62,404 bases of DNA from a virus. The position numbers were made by a program, and so were the translations under genes. Numbering within the stretch: position 1 is the stretch's first letter; the number at the start of each line of letters is the position of its first letter. Below the pieces are notes generated by a model, which was not told the DNA's origin, searched no databases, and worked only from the letters and a program-made list of their open reading frames with translations. The stretch is from positions 1-62,404 of the IMG/VR virus record IMGVR_UViG_3300037507_000835; one strand, given 5' to 3'. Below, piece after piece: positions 41,490 through 51,350 of the stretch.

Positions 41490-44423
41490 TCACAGGAGCG
41501 ATTCTATATCTCCGAGTTTATCAATGTCCATACGTAAACATCGGATGTTAACTGTAGAAGTTAGATCAAGCCGGTAAGGGGTTATTATCCCGCCGGCTTC
41601 GTTTTCCATTGCTTCTATTACATTGTTAATAGGTACACCATGATCGGTACACCAAGACTTTAACCTACTCAAACAGACATACACATGGTTTTCATCTCTT
41701 AACTGCTTCACATGGACTATGCCACTAGCAGAGTCCCGCATAATACTAACCTTACCGTGTGCAGAAGTTACAGCAACGGTAAACGGCACCATCTCATGTA
41801 AGAACTCTTTCATCTGGTCAATCAATGGGATGCGGTTAAGTTCAGCTTCCTCAGAGCTAGTGCGACATAGTGACACTACCCAGCTCTCGAACTTATCTAA
41901 GTCTACGTCATGGATACCTAAACGTTTACTGACCGTAGCGCCAAGCATAGCGACACTACATAGCGCAGAGTAATACCGTTCTCTCTGAGTTAATCCAGCT
42001 CGTACGTCTATACGACGTCTAATCTCCATAAGCTCAGCTTTGCACTCTTCCGTATGGGTGACGTAATACTTCAACAACTTGTCACCAACAACACCGTATG
42101 ACGCCATCAAATCCTCAGAGAACATGCGGTCAGTCATGGCTTTGTTTACTGGATCTTGCAGTTCTCTATCTGGGTATACTTCCATCTCCATCACACGCAT
42201 AGCCTCACCATCAGCTACGAGTTTGTATTGGGTCATAAGCTGATGTAGACCGTTGTTGCCCGATGTGATTACCGGTGTGCGCCACTCAGTAACATTAGAC
42301 CGCATACGGTTGGAGTGAGACTCCATACGATGTCTACCCCGACCAGACGACACGTCGAAACAGAACTGGCATAGCTTCTCAGGCTCAATGGTAGTGATCT
42401 CATCAATACACATAGCGATATTACGTAGAACACCAAGGTGTTGCAGTACAGATAGTTTAGTATCGTTCAGGTTCATCAATGTGTTTTTATCAGGTACACC
42501 CCACACACTGTTGGCCACATGCTGCACAGATGATTTACCTACACCAGACTCTTTACTAACAAGGTGCAGCATAACGCCATCAATGTTGGTAAAGAAGGCA
42601 AACATCGGACTGCCCATACTAACGAACACAGCGAATAGTCTAGGCTCCTGACGTGGTCTATCGTGAAGCTTAAATATCGACTGCCATGTGTTCATCATAC
42701 GGTTAATCTTATCATCGTCAGTCGAACCTTCTACTTTACTCAGGTTCTTCATACCATAATGCTGCGATGCAAACTCTGTTGCTTCTGACGGTAAACAAAA
42801 CTCGATCTCACCCGTAGACATGTACCTACGAGTACCTAAAACAAACGAGCTGTAGTCTGCATCCCAACCGAAACTGGCAGGGCATTTGATCTTGTCCGTG
42901 GTGCGCTGCAGTTTAGTAACGAAAGCCTTCACATACTCCATCAACTCTTTGTAGTTCGGTGCCGCAATACCATGCTTGGATACGGCATCAGTAAACTCTG
43001 ATAATGCGGTTACCTTATTCAACGGAATAGCAAAACGGACTAAGGGTTGTCTAGGTTGTTTCAACACCAATACGATAACTTCACCCGCTAAAGGATCAAC
43101 CTGAATGCTGTCTACCCACAGGTCATACTCATAGACAAGTTTACCTTGTAGTTCTTGTACTGAAGGTACATCACCGTTCTCCATCACATCTAAGCGAGCA
43201 CGTTTATACACCCCACCACCTTCGCGTCGGCTGTAGGGTGATGGATAGGTTTCCACAGGGATACTGACTGTAATGCTTGTACCGGTAGACTCATCGACTG
43301 CATCAATAACGCTGTCTTCAGCAGAGGCTTCTTTATGAGTAATGCACAAAGATATAGGTGATTTAATCGTTTTACGGTGTACACATAAATCGCAGTATGA
43401 CTTACCGTCTGGTGGTGTAGGTATTGTGTTATCCATGACAGCAAATACTGTTCTGAAATTGTCACACGTATGAGGTGCTTCAATCCCTGCAGCTTTCTTC
43501 TCAGTGTCAGCTTTTGAGTACCCCGGATACTTTTTAGATATAGCATGGATACCCTTATCACGGTCGTTACAGAACTGAGCGATACTTAATGCTGACCGCC
43601 ATTGAGGTTCTGTCATAACTTCCTGACGTTGGTAGGCCAGCTTAATGTACTCACACCCTACGCCTTGCATACTGTGCATTACACCTTGTTGGAAGAGCTT
43701 GTGTTGTGATGCGCCAGCTAAGATATTCTGCGTGGCGGTATCCATAACCGGTTGAAGCATGTGCTCCAACTCATCGAAAGAATCACGCTCAACGTAACCT
43801 ATTAAGGCTTTAAACAGATCAAACTCTATCGGTGTACCAATATGTCCACACACGCAGCGTTTCGGACTGTCTGGGTCTTTCATGTTGTATGTGTCTGGAA
43901 CGCGCAAGATACGTGAGGTGTCAGCTGTACAGGTAGGGTCAGCATAGAATTTGCTGTCTACACACAACTGCTTGAGGTGTTCAGCTACTCTACGCCATTC
44001 AAAGGTAGGTATAGCCTCAGTTAATACCCAATATGCATGGATACCATTACCAGAATCCACAATCGTAGGTGCTGGCAGTTCTAAATTTGTGTAAAAGTTC
44101 TGTAATGCGCCAAAAGCTATTTTCTTATCTTTATAGTCTTTTAAATCTACGTCAACAAAGAAGGCTTTATGTTGAACTATAGACTCACGTTTACGGCTTT
44201 CGGTTCTTGATGCTGCGACTAAGTAAAACGTATTCCATATACCATCAGGTGGGTTGCTTGTTGCTTCAATTAACTCATCTACTGTACGGTGGAATCTCTG
44301 TATAGTACGTTCTATATTACTATCCCTATCGTTCTTACCTATAAATACAGAACAGTAGTATTGCCCGTTTTGTTCCGATGGTAATACTGCCCGTAAGAAC
44401 TCGGCTTTAGAGTATCCAGTCAT
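41490..44423 (-). CDS. Primase-helicase (AEP primase fused to DUF927-like ATPase, 977 aa)
   Basis: N-terminal archaeo-eukaryotic-type primase: HKAFFVDVDLKDY (Asp91, Asp93), DSGNGIHAYWVL (His129) and TSRILRVPDTYNMKD. A Cys cluster CDLCVHR lies in the middle. The ATPase follows with SKESGVGKSSVQ (Walker A, near 620) and IAMCIDEITTI (Walker B). It would prime and unwind DNA at the phage fork. I place the start at 44423; a GTG at 44465 falls in the terminator of the previous gene. Last gene of the leftward arm. Confidence 0.82.
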   Translation of the reverse strand: MTGYSKAEFLRAVLPSEQNGQYYCSVFIGKNDRDSNIERTIQRFHRTVDELIEATSNPPDGIWNTFYLVAASRTESRKRESIVQHKAFFVDVDLKDYKDKKIAFGALQNFYTNLELPAPTIVDSGNGIHAYWVLTEAIPTFEWRRVAEHLKQLCVDSKFYADPTCTADTSRILRVPDTYNMKDPDSPKRCVCGHIGTPIEFDLFKALIGYVERDSFDELEHMLQPVMDTATQNILAGASQHKLFQQGVMHSMQGVGCEYIKLAYQRQEVMTEPQWRSALSIAQFCNDRDKGIHAISKKYPGYSKADTEKKAAGIEAPHTCDNFRTVFAVMDNTIPTPPDGKSYCDLCVHRKTIKSPISLCITHKEASAEDSVIDAVDESTGTSITVSIPVETYPSPYSRREGGGVYKRARLDVMENGDVPSVQELQGKLVYEYDLWVDSIQVDPLAGEVIVLVLKQPRQPLVRFAIPLNKVTALSEFTDAVSKHGIAAPNYKELMEYVKAFVTKLQRTTDKIKCPASFGWDADYSSFVLGTRRYMSTGEIEFCLPSEATEFASQHYGMKNLSKVEGSTDDDKINRMMNTWQSIFKLHDRPRQEPRLFAVFVSMGSPMFAFFTNIDGVMLHLVSKESGVGKSSVQHVANSVWGVPDKNTLMNLNDTKLSVLQHLGVLRNIAMCIDEITTIEPEKLCQFCFDVSSGRGRHRMESHSNRMRSNVTEWRTPVITSGNNGLHQLMTQYKLVADGEAMRVMEMEVYPDRELQDPVNKAMTDRMFSEDLMASYGVVGDKLLKYYVTHTEECKAELMEIRRRIDVRAGLTQRERYYSALCSVAMLGATVSKRLGIHDVDLDKFESWVVSLCRTSSEEAELNRIPLIDQMKEFLHEMVPFTVAVTSAHGKVSIMRDSASGIVHVKQLRDENHVYVCLSRLKSWCTDHGVPINNVIEAMENEAGGIITPYRLDLTSTVNIRCLRMDIDKLGDIESLL

Positions 44424-44440
44424 AAAATGTCCGTAGGTTA

Positions 44441-44465
44441 AAAAGGTGGGGCGTTGCCGCCCCAC
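44441..44465 (-). terminator. Leftward terminator after the SSB-like gene
   Basis: Minus strand GTGGGGCG, loop GCAA, CGCCCCAC, then CTTTTT. It may reduce transcription of the primase gene relative to the SSB-like gene. Confidence 0.85.
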
Positions 44466-44476
44466 ACAAGGAAGAC

Positions 44477-45367
44477 TTAATCGTCGTCCCAGTCAGCTAA
44501 TAGTTGATCTATGTCTTGCTTAGCTTCAGCAGGTTTAGCAGCTGCAGGTTTTTCACGTACCGTAGGTTCCGCTACTTCTTCCGCTACAGGAGCAGGAGCA
44601 GGTGTAGCGGGTTTAGGTGCTTCAACCGCAGGTGTATTTGATTTCGATACAACCTGCGTGTAGTTAGGGGCAGCAATGGCATAGCGCGAATCTTCCGTTT
44701 CGCTTTGACTGATAACCGTTTGATATTCAGCTTGGCTTAATGGACGCTCCGCAGAGAATATCAGTTTTGGTGTTGCACTGTCCAAATCAAATTGCGCTTT
44801 AGTTACAACAGCACGGATAGGTAACCCATGACCAGCCAGCTTTTTGGTGTATTGTTGTAACGGCATATGGGAGTCATCACCTTTACCAAAGATAGATGTT
44901 GCAGCAACTGTTAGGTTGTATACATCACCGTCCAAATTGTTGGCCAAGGCAACTGCTAAACGTTGTGAATAGCGACAAGCTTTACTCTCACCCTGTCCTG
45001 AACCTTTGACGTTCATCGGACAGTCGTTACAGGTTTTACCCATTGGTGCTGGTACCGTAGTATCAGGTTTTACACCGTCATCTGACCAACAGGTAGGTGC
45101 TACGGTTACACCTTCTTGGTATGTACCTTTGTAGTAGGTACGAGAAACGCTAGGTGATGCGTCAACAACAACGATATTCAAATGACGGTCTGATGATTTA
45201 GCCACTTCCTGACCTGACACCATCATACGGAATACACCGCCACGGATTGAAATACGTTTACCGCCTGAACTACCGGCAAGTTGTTTTGTTAGTGGATCGT
45301 CAATACCTTTCAAATAAGACAAGTCAACTTCGGTGTTACTATTAAATAATGCTACTTCATTAGCCAT
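44477..45367 (-). CDS. SSB-like DNA-binding protein (296 aa)
   Basis: A beta-rich N-terminal domain (KRISIRGGVFRMMVSGQEVA, HLNIVVVDASPSVSRTYYKG) with a four-Cys set (TCWSDD, TCNDCPMN, ACRYSQ) that may bind zinc. A Pro/Ala linker (about 230-275) and the acidic tail QLLADWDDD follow, like bacterial SSB tails that recruit partners. Position between helicase and primase and the strong terminator after it fit an abundant single-strand-binding protein. Confidence 0.7.
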   Translation of the reverse strand: MANEVALFNSNTEVDLSYLKGIDDPLTKQLAGSSGGKRISIRGGVFRMMVSGQEVAKSSDRHLNIVVVDASPSVSRTYYKGTYQEGVTVAPTCWSDDGVKPDTTVPAPMGKTCNDCPMNVKGSGQGESKACRYSQRLAVALANNLDGDVYNLTVAATSIFGKGDDSHMPLQQYTKKLAGHGLPIRAVVTKAQFDLDSATPKLIFSAERPLSQAEYQTVISQSETEDSRYAIAAPNYTQVVSKSNTPAVEAPKPATPAPAPVAEEVAEPTVREKPAAAKPAEAKQDIDQLLADWDDD

Positions 45368-45545
45368 TTTGATCTCCAGATTGATTTAAATACTCTTCAA
45401 ATGCTTCACGGGTTACACGAATGCTCGTCCCTACCCGAAGGGTTTTTATTTTGCCAGAGTTGCATAAGTCATATGCAGTCTGGCGCGATACTCTTAACAT
45501 GTTCTGTATATCTTTCACCGTATAGATGACGGGGATGTCGTTCAT
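45360..45545 (-). CDS. Excisionase-like winged helix DNA-binding protein (61 aa)
   Basis: YTVKDIQNMLRVSRQTAYDL, SGKIKTLRVGTSIRVTREAF is the helix-turn-helix of the AlpA/excisionase-type family. It may act as a regulator or recombination factor; with no integrase in view, regulation is more likely. Confidence 0.8.
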   Translation of the reverse strand: MNDIPVIYTVKDIQNMLRVSRQTAYDLCNSGKIKTLRVGTSIRVTREAFEEYLNQSGDQNG

Positions 45546-45946
45546 TTTGCTTTCCTCACACTAATTGTATATTCACTGTCTTGGTTAAGGCCGGGTGGTA
45601 GTAGCTCGGGGTGTTCTGCAAGAAACTGTTTTATGTGCGTTTGGTGCAGTCGTTGCTCTAACAGGTCATAGGCTTCATGCTGTTTGATGAAGTCGTACAT
45701 TGAGTGCCAATCGCTTGTCCAGTAACGTGTTTTAACTGAACGTATAACAGTACCAGAATCTGTCTTGATACTGTTTGCATCATCACGTTTACATACCTCT
45801 AACAACAGTTTAGAAACTGCGTCTTGTTGTTCCTTAATAGCTGCATCTTCTGTTTCATATTGTTTGGCGAGCTGTGCTCGCTTCTCACGCATTTTAATAT
45901 AGATGCGTGTTAATTTTGCTACGTTTAATTCAGTTGCTTCACTCAT
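45542..45946 (-). CDS. Hypothetical protein (134 aa)
   Basis: Helical N-terminus (TRIYIKMREKRAQLAKQYET, DAAIKEQQDAVSKLLLEVC) then SVKTRYWTSDWHSMYDFI and a C-terminal PPGLNQDSEYTISVRKA. This form recurs in phage replication regions; function not known. It is the first gene behind the promoter at 45990. Confidence 0.65.
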   Translation of the reverse strand: MSEATELNVAKLTRIYIKMREKRAQLAKQYETEDAAIKEQQDAVSKLLLEVCKRDDANSIKTDSGTVIRSVKTRYWTSDWHSMYDFIKQHEAYDLLEQRLHQTHIKQFLAEHPELLPPGLNQDSEYTISVRKAK

Positions 45947-45989
45947 AAAAGTCTCCAGTTCACTACCGCAACCCCGGTAGGTGGGTCAT

Positions 45990-46017
45990 ATAATATACTA
46001 AAATGTACTAATGTCAA
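45990..46017 (-). promoter_or_regulatory. Internal leftward sigma-70 promoter
   Basis: Minus strand TTGACA (46012-46017), 16-base spacer, TATTAT (45990-45995). It overlaps the end of the helicase gene and would boost the 45946-44477 gene group. A short hairpin CTACCG...CGGTAG follows in the leader. Confidence 0.75.
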
Positions 46018-47567
46018 CTATTCAATAGCGATTTATACATACCTAATAGGTTTATTTGATTACTCTCCCGTGTTTGTAATGCAGTATACAAATGTTTTTC
46101 TACAGGGCTACCCTGCAAATGCACCACAGTGCATGGGTTTTTCTGCCCTGCTCGATGTACACGGGCATTAGCCTGTGCGTATGTTTCATAGCTTGTAGTG
46201 GGTGACCACCACACAACGGTGTTAGCCGCATGTAGCGTTACACCGTGAGATGCAGATTGAGGCTGGATAACTAGCATCTGTTTTTTACCTGATGTTTGAA
46301 ACTTGTCGAATATCTCTGTACGGTTTTTTAGTGTAACACCGCCATGAATCACATCGACGTCATAGCCTGACGCTACGAGTTTTTCCTGTAGCATAGCAAT
46401 CGAATGCCTAAACGCGCAGAACACAAGGACACTATGTGAACTATCTTCAATCACATTGACCAGCTCGTTGTATCGTGTCTTACAGTCAAAGTCTATAACC
46501 TCTCCATTATCTGTATAACAACCGCCGGCAGAGATCTGCAAAAGCTTGTTCATGTTAACAGCGGCATTGACCGATGTGATCTCGTTACCTGCTACCTCAA
46601 ACAACATCTCACGCTTAAGTGTGTCGTAGTATTTCTGTTGTTGTTTAGTCAGAGGTACATCACGCGTTTGGTACATGAGTTCTGGTAGATCCAGACACTC
46701 CTCCTTAGTGAACCGTATGGCCGGTTGCATTAGTTGGTGGATATAAGCGTTTGCTTCAGGGCGCGGTCTCCATGTGAACGTAGACACCTTCTGCATGACG
46801 CGATCTTTAAACATGTACTCTGTACGGTCTACCTTGTGCGGGTGCATCATTCTAACCAACCCATACGCATCCACAGGCGACTGTGCAGCAGGTGTACCTG
46901 TCATCAACCACAACCATGATTCAGGGGTCAGTATCTGGTTTATCGCTTTCCATCGGTTAGTGTTTTGACGTTTTATAGCGGATGCTTCGTCAATAATCAC
47001 CATGTCGAACTTACCCCTAAGTAGGTCGTTAAGCGCGATCTCGACACCGTCAAAGTTGATAATCACTATCTCAGCGTCAGACAGGATAACTTTCTTACGC
47101 TGTACCGCTGTGCCGTGCGCTATACCTACCCTACGGTGCATAACAGTCTTGAACAAATCATTTTGCCAAGCTGACTGCATGATAGATAGTGGGCAGATGA
47201 TTAACACACGTTTTACTAGGTTCTTATTCATCAGATAGTCTAAAGCCCATGCAGACGATGAGGTCTTGCCTGTACCCATTTCTGATAATACATAGGCGCG
47301 TCTGTTTACAGACAGGAAGCTGGCCGTTGTCTTTTGGTGGTCAAACGGTGTGTATATACCTGCCCATGTGTAGTCTTTCAGTATAGGCGAAGGTATTTTA
47401 GTGAAACCTAAATTATGTAGTACACGTACTTCATCTAACCCCCAATGGATTATTACTGTCGCAACACCGCCATCCCAACGTAGCAATTTACTTTTGGGTA
47501 TGATGGACGTAATACGTTCAGGGTATTTTGTACGCAGCTCTATAGCTTTATTGTCTATTATTCTCAT
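46014..47567 (-). CDS. SNF2/DEAD-type helicase (517 aa)
   Basis: Motif I LSEMGTGKTSSSAW, motif Ia VLIICPLSIM, motif II MVIIDEASAIK, motif III WLMTGTPAAQS, and near the end VVWWSPTTSYETYAQANARV with HRAGQKNPCTVVHL (motifs V and VI). This is a superfamily 2 helicase of the phage SNF2-like kind, probably remodelling forks or recombination intermediates. Start at ATG 47567 (GGAC upstream); a TTG at 47591 is less likely. Confidence 0.85.
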   Translation of the reverse strand: MRIIDNKAIELRTKYPERITSIIPKSKLLRWDGGVATVIIHWGLDEVRVLHNLGFTKIPSPILKDYTWAGIYTPFDHQKTTASFLSVNRRAYVLSEMGTGKTSSSAWALDYLMNKNLVKRVLIICPLSIMQSAWQNDLFKTVMHRRVGIAHGTAVQRKKVILSDAEIVIINFDGVEIALNDLLRGKFDMVIIDEASAIKRQNTNRWKAINQILTPESWLWLMTGTPAAQSPVDAYGLVRMMHPHKVDRTEYMFKDRVMQKVSTFTWRPRPEANAYIHQLMQPAIRFTKEECLDLPELMYQTRDVPLTKQQQKYYDTLKREMLFEVAGNEITSVNAAVNMNKLLQISAGGCYTDNGEVIDFDCKTRYNELVNVIEDSSHSVLVFCAFRHSIAMLQEKLVASGYDVDVIHGGVTLKNRTEIFDKFQTSGKKQMLVIQPQSASHGVTLHAANTVVWWSPTTSYETYAQANARVHRAGQKNPCTVVHLQGSPVEKHLYTALQTRESNQINLLGMYKSLLNS

Positions 47568-47604
47568 ATAAGTCCATTGCGTTAAACGCAAGAAAAAGGT
47601 CTAG

Positions 47605-47706
47605 CTAAATTAAATCGTCGTCATCGTTAAACCATTCATAGGTATAAAACATAATCACACCCACGACAACCATAGTCACTAAAGACATAAATATATCTGT
47701 AACCAT
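47605..47706 (-). CDS. 33-residue membrane microprotein
   Basis: MVTDIFMSLVTMVVVGVIMF, then an acidic end NDDDDLI. GGAGG lies before the ATG, and the start overlaps the stop of the gene upstream (TAATG). One membrane helix with an acidic tail. Confidence 0.6.
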   Translation of the reverse strand: MVTDIFMSLVTMVVVGVIMFYTYEWFNDDDDLI

Positions 47707-47912
47707 TACTCCTCCAAAATCTCGAATAGTTGGCATTTAGTTGGGTTGCTGTCAAAGTACCAAGCTCTGACTCTTTGTTGGTCTTTCTTACGTTGACCAG
47801 AAGCGACACGTAACGCGAACGCTTCCAGAAGATCTTGATGCTGGACTAAAAAGGCGTCACTTAATCCAGCATCTCTTGCGTATTGTCGTATTGCTGCTGT
47901 TGGAAGCTGCAT
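47706..47912 (-). CDS. Small hypothetical protein (68 aa)
   Basis: QLPTAAIRQYARDAGLSDAF, then KCQLFEILEE. Helical, no known motif. Starts in a one-base overlap with the HNH gene. Confidence 0.6.
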   Translation of the reverse strand: MQLPTAAIRQYARDAGLSDAFLVQHQDLLEAFALRVASGQRKKDQQRVRAWYFDSNPTKCQLFEILEE

Positions 47913-48208
47913 TATTTATTTACCTTTCTACTACCGGGATTTTTATTCATAACAGTTTTCCCTTTCGTTTGAGAAAACGCTCTGTTTGTTTCAGGTGATA
48001 CTAACCGCAAGTTACTTTTGGTATTCAAACCACCTTTAGATAACGGCTTGATATGGTCAATGTCTTTGCCCTTTCTATCTACACCCGCTTTATCCATTGC
48101 TCTACGTGCTTTTTGACGCTCCGCACGTAATTTACGAGCTTTTGGTTTTTGCATCTCTAAACGATGCTCGTGTTTGTAATCTCTATCTTTCGGATCTGCA
48201 TATGGCAT
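47912..48208 (-). CDS. HNH nuclease (98 aa)
   Basis: KDIDHIKPLSKGGLNTKSNL and RLVSPETNRAF form the beta-beta-metal HNH core (Asp-His, His, Asn). The Arg/Lys-rich N-terminal half (KARKLRAERQKARRAMD) would bind DNA. May be a packaging- or recombination-related nicking enzyme, or a mobile gene. The ATG at 48208 overlaps the stop of the gene upstream. Confidence 0.8.
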   Translation of the reverse strand: MPYADPKDRDYKHEHRLEMQKPKARKLRAERQKARRAMDKAGVDRKGKDIDHIKPLSKGGLNTKSNLRLVSPETNRAFSQTKGKTVMNKNPGSRKVNK

Positions 48209-48903
48209 TATCGTCTCCCATTGAACTCGCAGTCTACGACAGGGCACCACCCTCTACATAAACCGTTCTGTGTTTTGTTAAAAACCCCTGTCTCATACGC
48301 AACCGTTCTACGGTGCAGCACCTCATCGAGTTGCTCAAACACTTTAAACTTTTCCGCATTAGGGTATGAAGTTTTTATTATATCCCTACATAATACAAAT
48401 AACAGCATACCTTTAACCCGCTGTATCTCTGGGAATAGTAGGAATACACAGGCCGCCATAAGTTGTAACTGCAGTGGGTCTGCATATTTGGACGACTTAC
48501 CTGTTTTGTAGTCCACTACATAGGCTACTTGTTTCTTATGGTCTACAATCAGTAGGTCGGCTACACCTCTAAACCACGCTTCTTTGTCAAAGAAATCGCA
48601 TGGCTCTAGCACACCGTTCTTTCGGGTAATACCCATCTTACGTTCAACAAACTTCTCACCCTGTATAGCTTTGAGTTTGTCTAAGTATGACTTTATGTAA
48701 GAGAACTGAGGCGGCAATGGTTTGTCTTCCCCGATATACTCTTCAGCCGCTTTATGCAGCTCTGTACCGTAAATAATAGCGTCAGTATCAGGTTCTCTAG
48801 GAATATCCCTGACCACTTTCTCCCGCATGTATCTATGTGGGCATTGTTTAAAGGTACTCAGTGAGCTATAGCTCCACGGTTGGATAGTATATTTTGGTTC
48901 CAT
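48208..48903 (-). CDS. RecB/Cas4-like PD-(D/E)XK nuclease (231 aa)
   Basis: YSSLSTFKQCPHRY (Cys21) opens the chain as in Cas4/AddB-type nucleases. GVADLLIVDH and VAYVVDYKTGKSS carry the catalytic Asp and D-x-K, with LQLQLMAACVFLL (motif IV). Three Cys at the end (LCRGWCPVVDC) and Cys21 make a four-Cys set fit for an iron-sulphur staple. Role in DNA end processing or recombination is inferred. GAGG precedes the ATG. Confidence 0.82.
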   Translation of the reverse strand: MEPKYTIQPWSYSSLSTFKQCPHRYMREKVVRDIPREPDTDAIIYGTELHKAAEEYIGEDKPLPPQFSYIKSYLDKLKAIQGEKFVERKMGITRKNGVLEPCDFFDKEAWFRGVADLLIVDHKKQVAYVVDYKTGKSSKYADPLQLQLMAACVFLLFPEIQRVKGMLLFVLCRDIIKTSYPNAEKFKVFEQLDEVLHRRTVAYETGVFNKTQNGLCRGWCPVVDCEFNGRR

Positions 48904-48933
48904 TATCGCCTCGATTCAGTACAACTATGCACG

Positions 48934-49170
48934 TCAGCCAAGTATACCATAATGGTAAGCAGCCCATAAGCCGTTAGTTACCAGCAACCCTGCAACTAAA
49001 AAAGAGATCACCAATTTCTGGAAATATATTCGCCCCGCGGCTAGTTGCACCAAAGGTATGGCATCATCAACACACTCACCTGACACAGAAAAACCCATAA
49101 GGCTTACTGATATTAACTTGTTTGATATATTAAGTATGAGTGGAACGTGTATTGTTTTTTTGTTTTCCAT
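48934..49170 (-). CDS. Small membrane protein (78 aa)
   Basis: C-terminal hydrophobic segment KLVISFLVAGLLVTNGLWAA. The N-terminal half is beta-like with SLMGFSVSGECVDDAIP. Could be a superinfection-exclusion or lysis-timing factor; no evidence for either. Confidence 0.6.
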   Translation of the reverse strand: MENKKTIHVPLILNISNKLISVSLMGFSVSGECVDDAIPLVQLAAGRIYFQKLVISFLVAGLLVTNGLWAAYHYGILG

Positions 49171-49171
49171 C

Positions 49172-51085
49172 TTAAACCTCTTTTAAGTTACGTCCAATAT
49201 GACCTTCAACACCTAACACAATGCCGGGCAACCATGACGGTGCTCGCACCATCTCATCTTCTACAAACTTCAACGCTTCATCAGCATATTGCTCCCGTAC
49301 AGTTAGGTAGTTAGCGTCATGCAGAGTTAATGCTAGAGGGTATTTTTTGTTGATACGTACCATAGATTCACCAATTACACAGCGAGCTAATGCTTGCACA
49401 GTTCCTTGAAACACCTTGGCGCCATAGACGCGGTCTATTTCTTTTGACGACTTGTCGTACACCCACTCAAGCTTCTGTTTGTCATTGTACTGCTGACGTA
49501 AATTTGGATACGCTAAGTGCAAACCTGAAGGTAAGCGGATGCCAGTGCCCCCTTCTACAGCACAAAGATTGTTGTACCCGAAGTCCATACCGTAATTGTT
49601 TGCAACAGCAGAGATAACCTCACCACCGGTACGCCACATACCAGCCACGTCGCTGTAGTCTTCACGATACATAGCTACGATACGTTTAGCTTCAATTTCA
49701 CCTATATCTTTACCTGAACCTTGTTTGATCGCATTGCGTAGTTTCCCTGCGCCGACCCCGTAAATAAGGGACAACGAACTCGTTTTACCAATAAACCTTT
49801 GGTCTTTATCAACGTCATCATACGGCACATTAAACACAGAACTGGCAAAGTCTTTGTACAGGTCTTTACCTTCCTGAAGTAGTTGCAGTTTATCCATCTG
49901 CCCCGCAAACCATAACCCAACCCTTAACTCAATGTTAGATAAGTCAGCCCCGATAATGACATACCCGGGTGGCGCTACCACACCCTGCTTTAAGTCTGAT
50001 TTGTTAGGTAGGTTTTGAAACTGCAACCCCTGTGTAGCCGACCACCGCCCTGTGCGAGCACCATAATAATTAAGTCCAATAGGTAAGTACCCATTATTGC
50101 GGTCACCTGTATCTATTAGACGTTGTGTGCGCGTTTCTTCTAGTGAACTTTTTACACCCAACCTTGCAGCTGCAAGTGCTTGAACATCAGGGTTCTCGTG
50201 CTCAAGTAAAGCCTTCATACCTTCATCTGTTTTAGCTAAAGCATAAGTATCTTTACCTGTAGTCAGTGAAGTTTTCATCGGAGGTTCTACACCATAACTG
50301 CGCAGCAGTTCTGCAAACTTTGGGTTAGACCGCAAAGTTTTTAACGCTTTATCTCTACGTTCAGGTGTTACTGGTCCTAATACATCGAGTACAACCTCAT
50401 CAGGGTTACTTATACCAACTTCTATGAAATCTAAACGTCTAGCTATATCGTTGATAATGCCCTCTCGTTTGTCTTGGACTTCTTTTAAATGCTGCACTAA
50501 GAACTCTCTGTCGTACATAAACTTAGGTTCGGTGTACATACGGATGGTCATATCAATCAGCTTTAACTCAGTCTGATTGAACTTAGACCGCATCAGATCA
50601 AATATCTGTTTAGTGAGGTTTACGTCTTGCTTGCAGTATTCACCATAGGCCGCTAGTTCTTGTGGTGTAAACGTATCTCTATGATAGTCAATGAAGTTAT
50701 GCACCTCTGTACCCTTCTCACCTACACCATAGTATTCGGCTAGGCGTTTAAGGCTGTTACCTACTGTCGCACCATGTAGTGCTCTAGCCATTGCTAAGGT
50801 GTCTAATATAACTTTAGGGTAGATACCAAAGTGAAACGCTAAGATACTCGCATCGAACATCGCGTTGTGCATAATGACTGCATTGTTATCTAAATCGAAC
50901 TGAACCAACCAGTCGTGTGTCTCTTGCTTTGTACCGCTGAACCATTGTGTTGGTTCGCTGTTTCTCTTTACCCCTACACCGATAACTTCAAACTGGTCAT
51001 CATTGATATATTCATCGTAGGTAAGTTTAGATAAGCTGAATGTGCGGGAATAAAAAGACTCAAAGTCTAGGGTAAAAAGTTTCAT
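49172..51085 (-). CDS. polA: DNA polymerase family A (637 aa)
   Basis: Proofreading domain: MKLFTLDFESFYS (Asp7, Glu9) and AVIMHNAMFDASILAFH. Polymerase domain: VIIGADLSNIELRVG (motif A), the motif B region QRFIGKTSSLSLIYGVGAGK, and LTLHDANYLTV (motif C). No 5' nuclease domain, as usual for phage replicases. I use ATG 51085 (weak GAGAAA site) since it begins exactly at the exonuclease strand. The chain to 51163 would overlap the upstream gene more. Confidence 0.9.
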   Translation of the reverse strand: MKLFTLDFESFYSRTFSLSKLTYDEYINDDQFEVIGVGVKRNSEPTQWFSGTKQETHDWLVQFDLDNNAVIMHNAMFDASILAFHFGIYPKVILDTLAMARALHGATVGNSLKRLAEYYGVGEKGTEVHNFIDYHRDTFTPQELAAYGEYCKQDVNLTKQIFDLMRSKFNQTELKLIDMTIRMYTEPKFMYDREFLVQHLKEVQDKREGIINDIARRLDFIEVGISNPDEVVLDVLGPVTPERRDKALKTLRSNPKFAELLRSYGVEPPMKTSLTTGKDTYALAKTDEGMKALLEHENPDVQALAAARLGVKSSLEETRTQRLIDTGDRNNGYLPIGLNYYGARTGRWSATQGLQFQNLPNKSDLKQGVVAPPGYVIIGADLSNIELRVGLWFAGQMDKLQLLQEGKDLYKDFASSVFNVPYDDVDKDQRFIGKTSSLSLIYGVGAGKLRNAIKQGSGKDIGEIEAKRIVAMYREDYSDVAGMWRTGGEVISAVANNYGMDFGYNNLCAVEGGTGIRLPSGLHLAYPNLRQQYNDKQKLEWVYDKSSKEIDRVYGAKVFQGTVQALARCVIGESMVRINKKYPLALTLHDANYLTVREQYADEALKFVEDEMVRAPSWLPGIVLGVEGHIGRNLKEV

Positions 51086-51119
51086 AGGTTTCTCATAGTC
51101 ACGTAATTGTTTAGGGAGG

Positions 51120-51350
51120 CTATACAGATTTATCGGAGGAAACCTCATTAGATTCAAGCTCAATCAAAAGGTCGATAAAATGCCTCGCTTTCTTTAAATC
51201 TTCTATACCGTTCTTCGCTCTCCATCGAGTGATATATTTGATTACACTACCCTCACAGAAACCTAAACCATTAGCGTGGGTATACTCCACCGGTTGAATC
51301 TTTAAATCTTTATAGTGACTCCCGCCTGTTTGTACATCTAATGCTCTCAT
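51120..51350 (-). CDS. DUF3310 protein (T7 gp1.7-like, 76 aa)
   Basis: QTGGSHYKDLKIQPVEYTHA, LGFCEGSVIKYITRWRAKNG and EDLKKARHFIDLLIELE are the full DUF3310 pattern. In T7 the gp1.7 relative is a nucleotide kinase. Start at 51350 overlaps the upstream stop by ATGA. Confidence 0.85.
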   Translation of the reverse strand: MRALDVQTGGSHYKDLKIQPVEYTHANGLGFCEGSVIKYITRWRAKNGIEDLKKARHFIDLLIELESNEVSSDKSV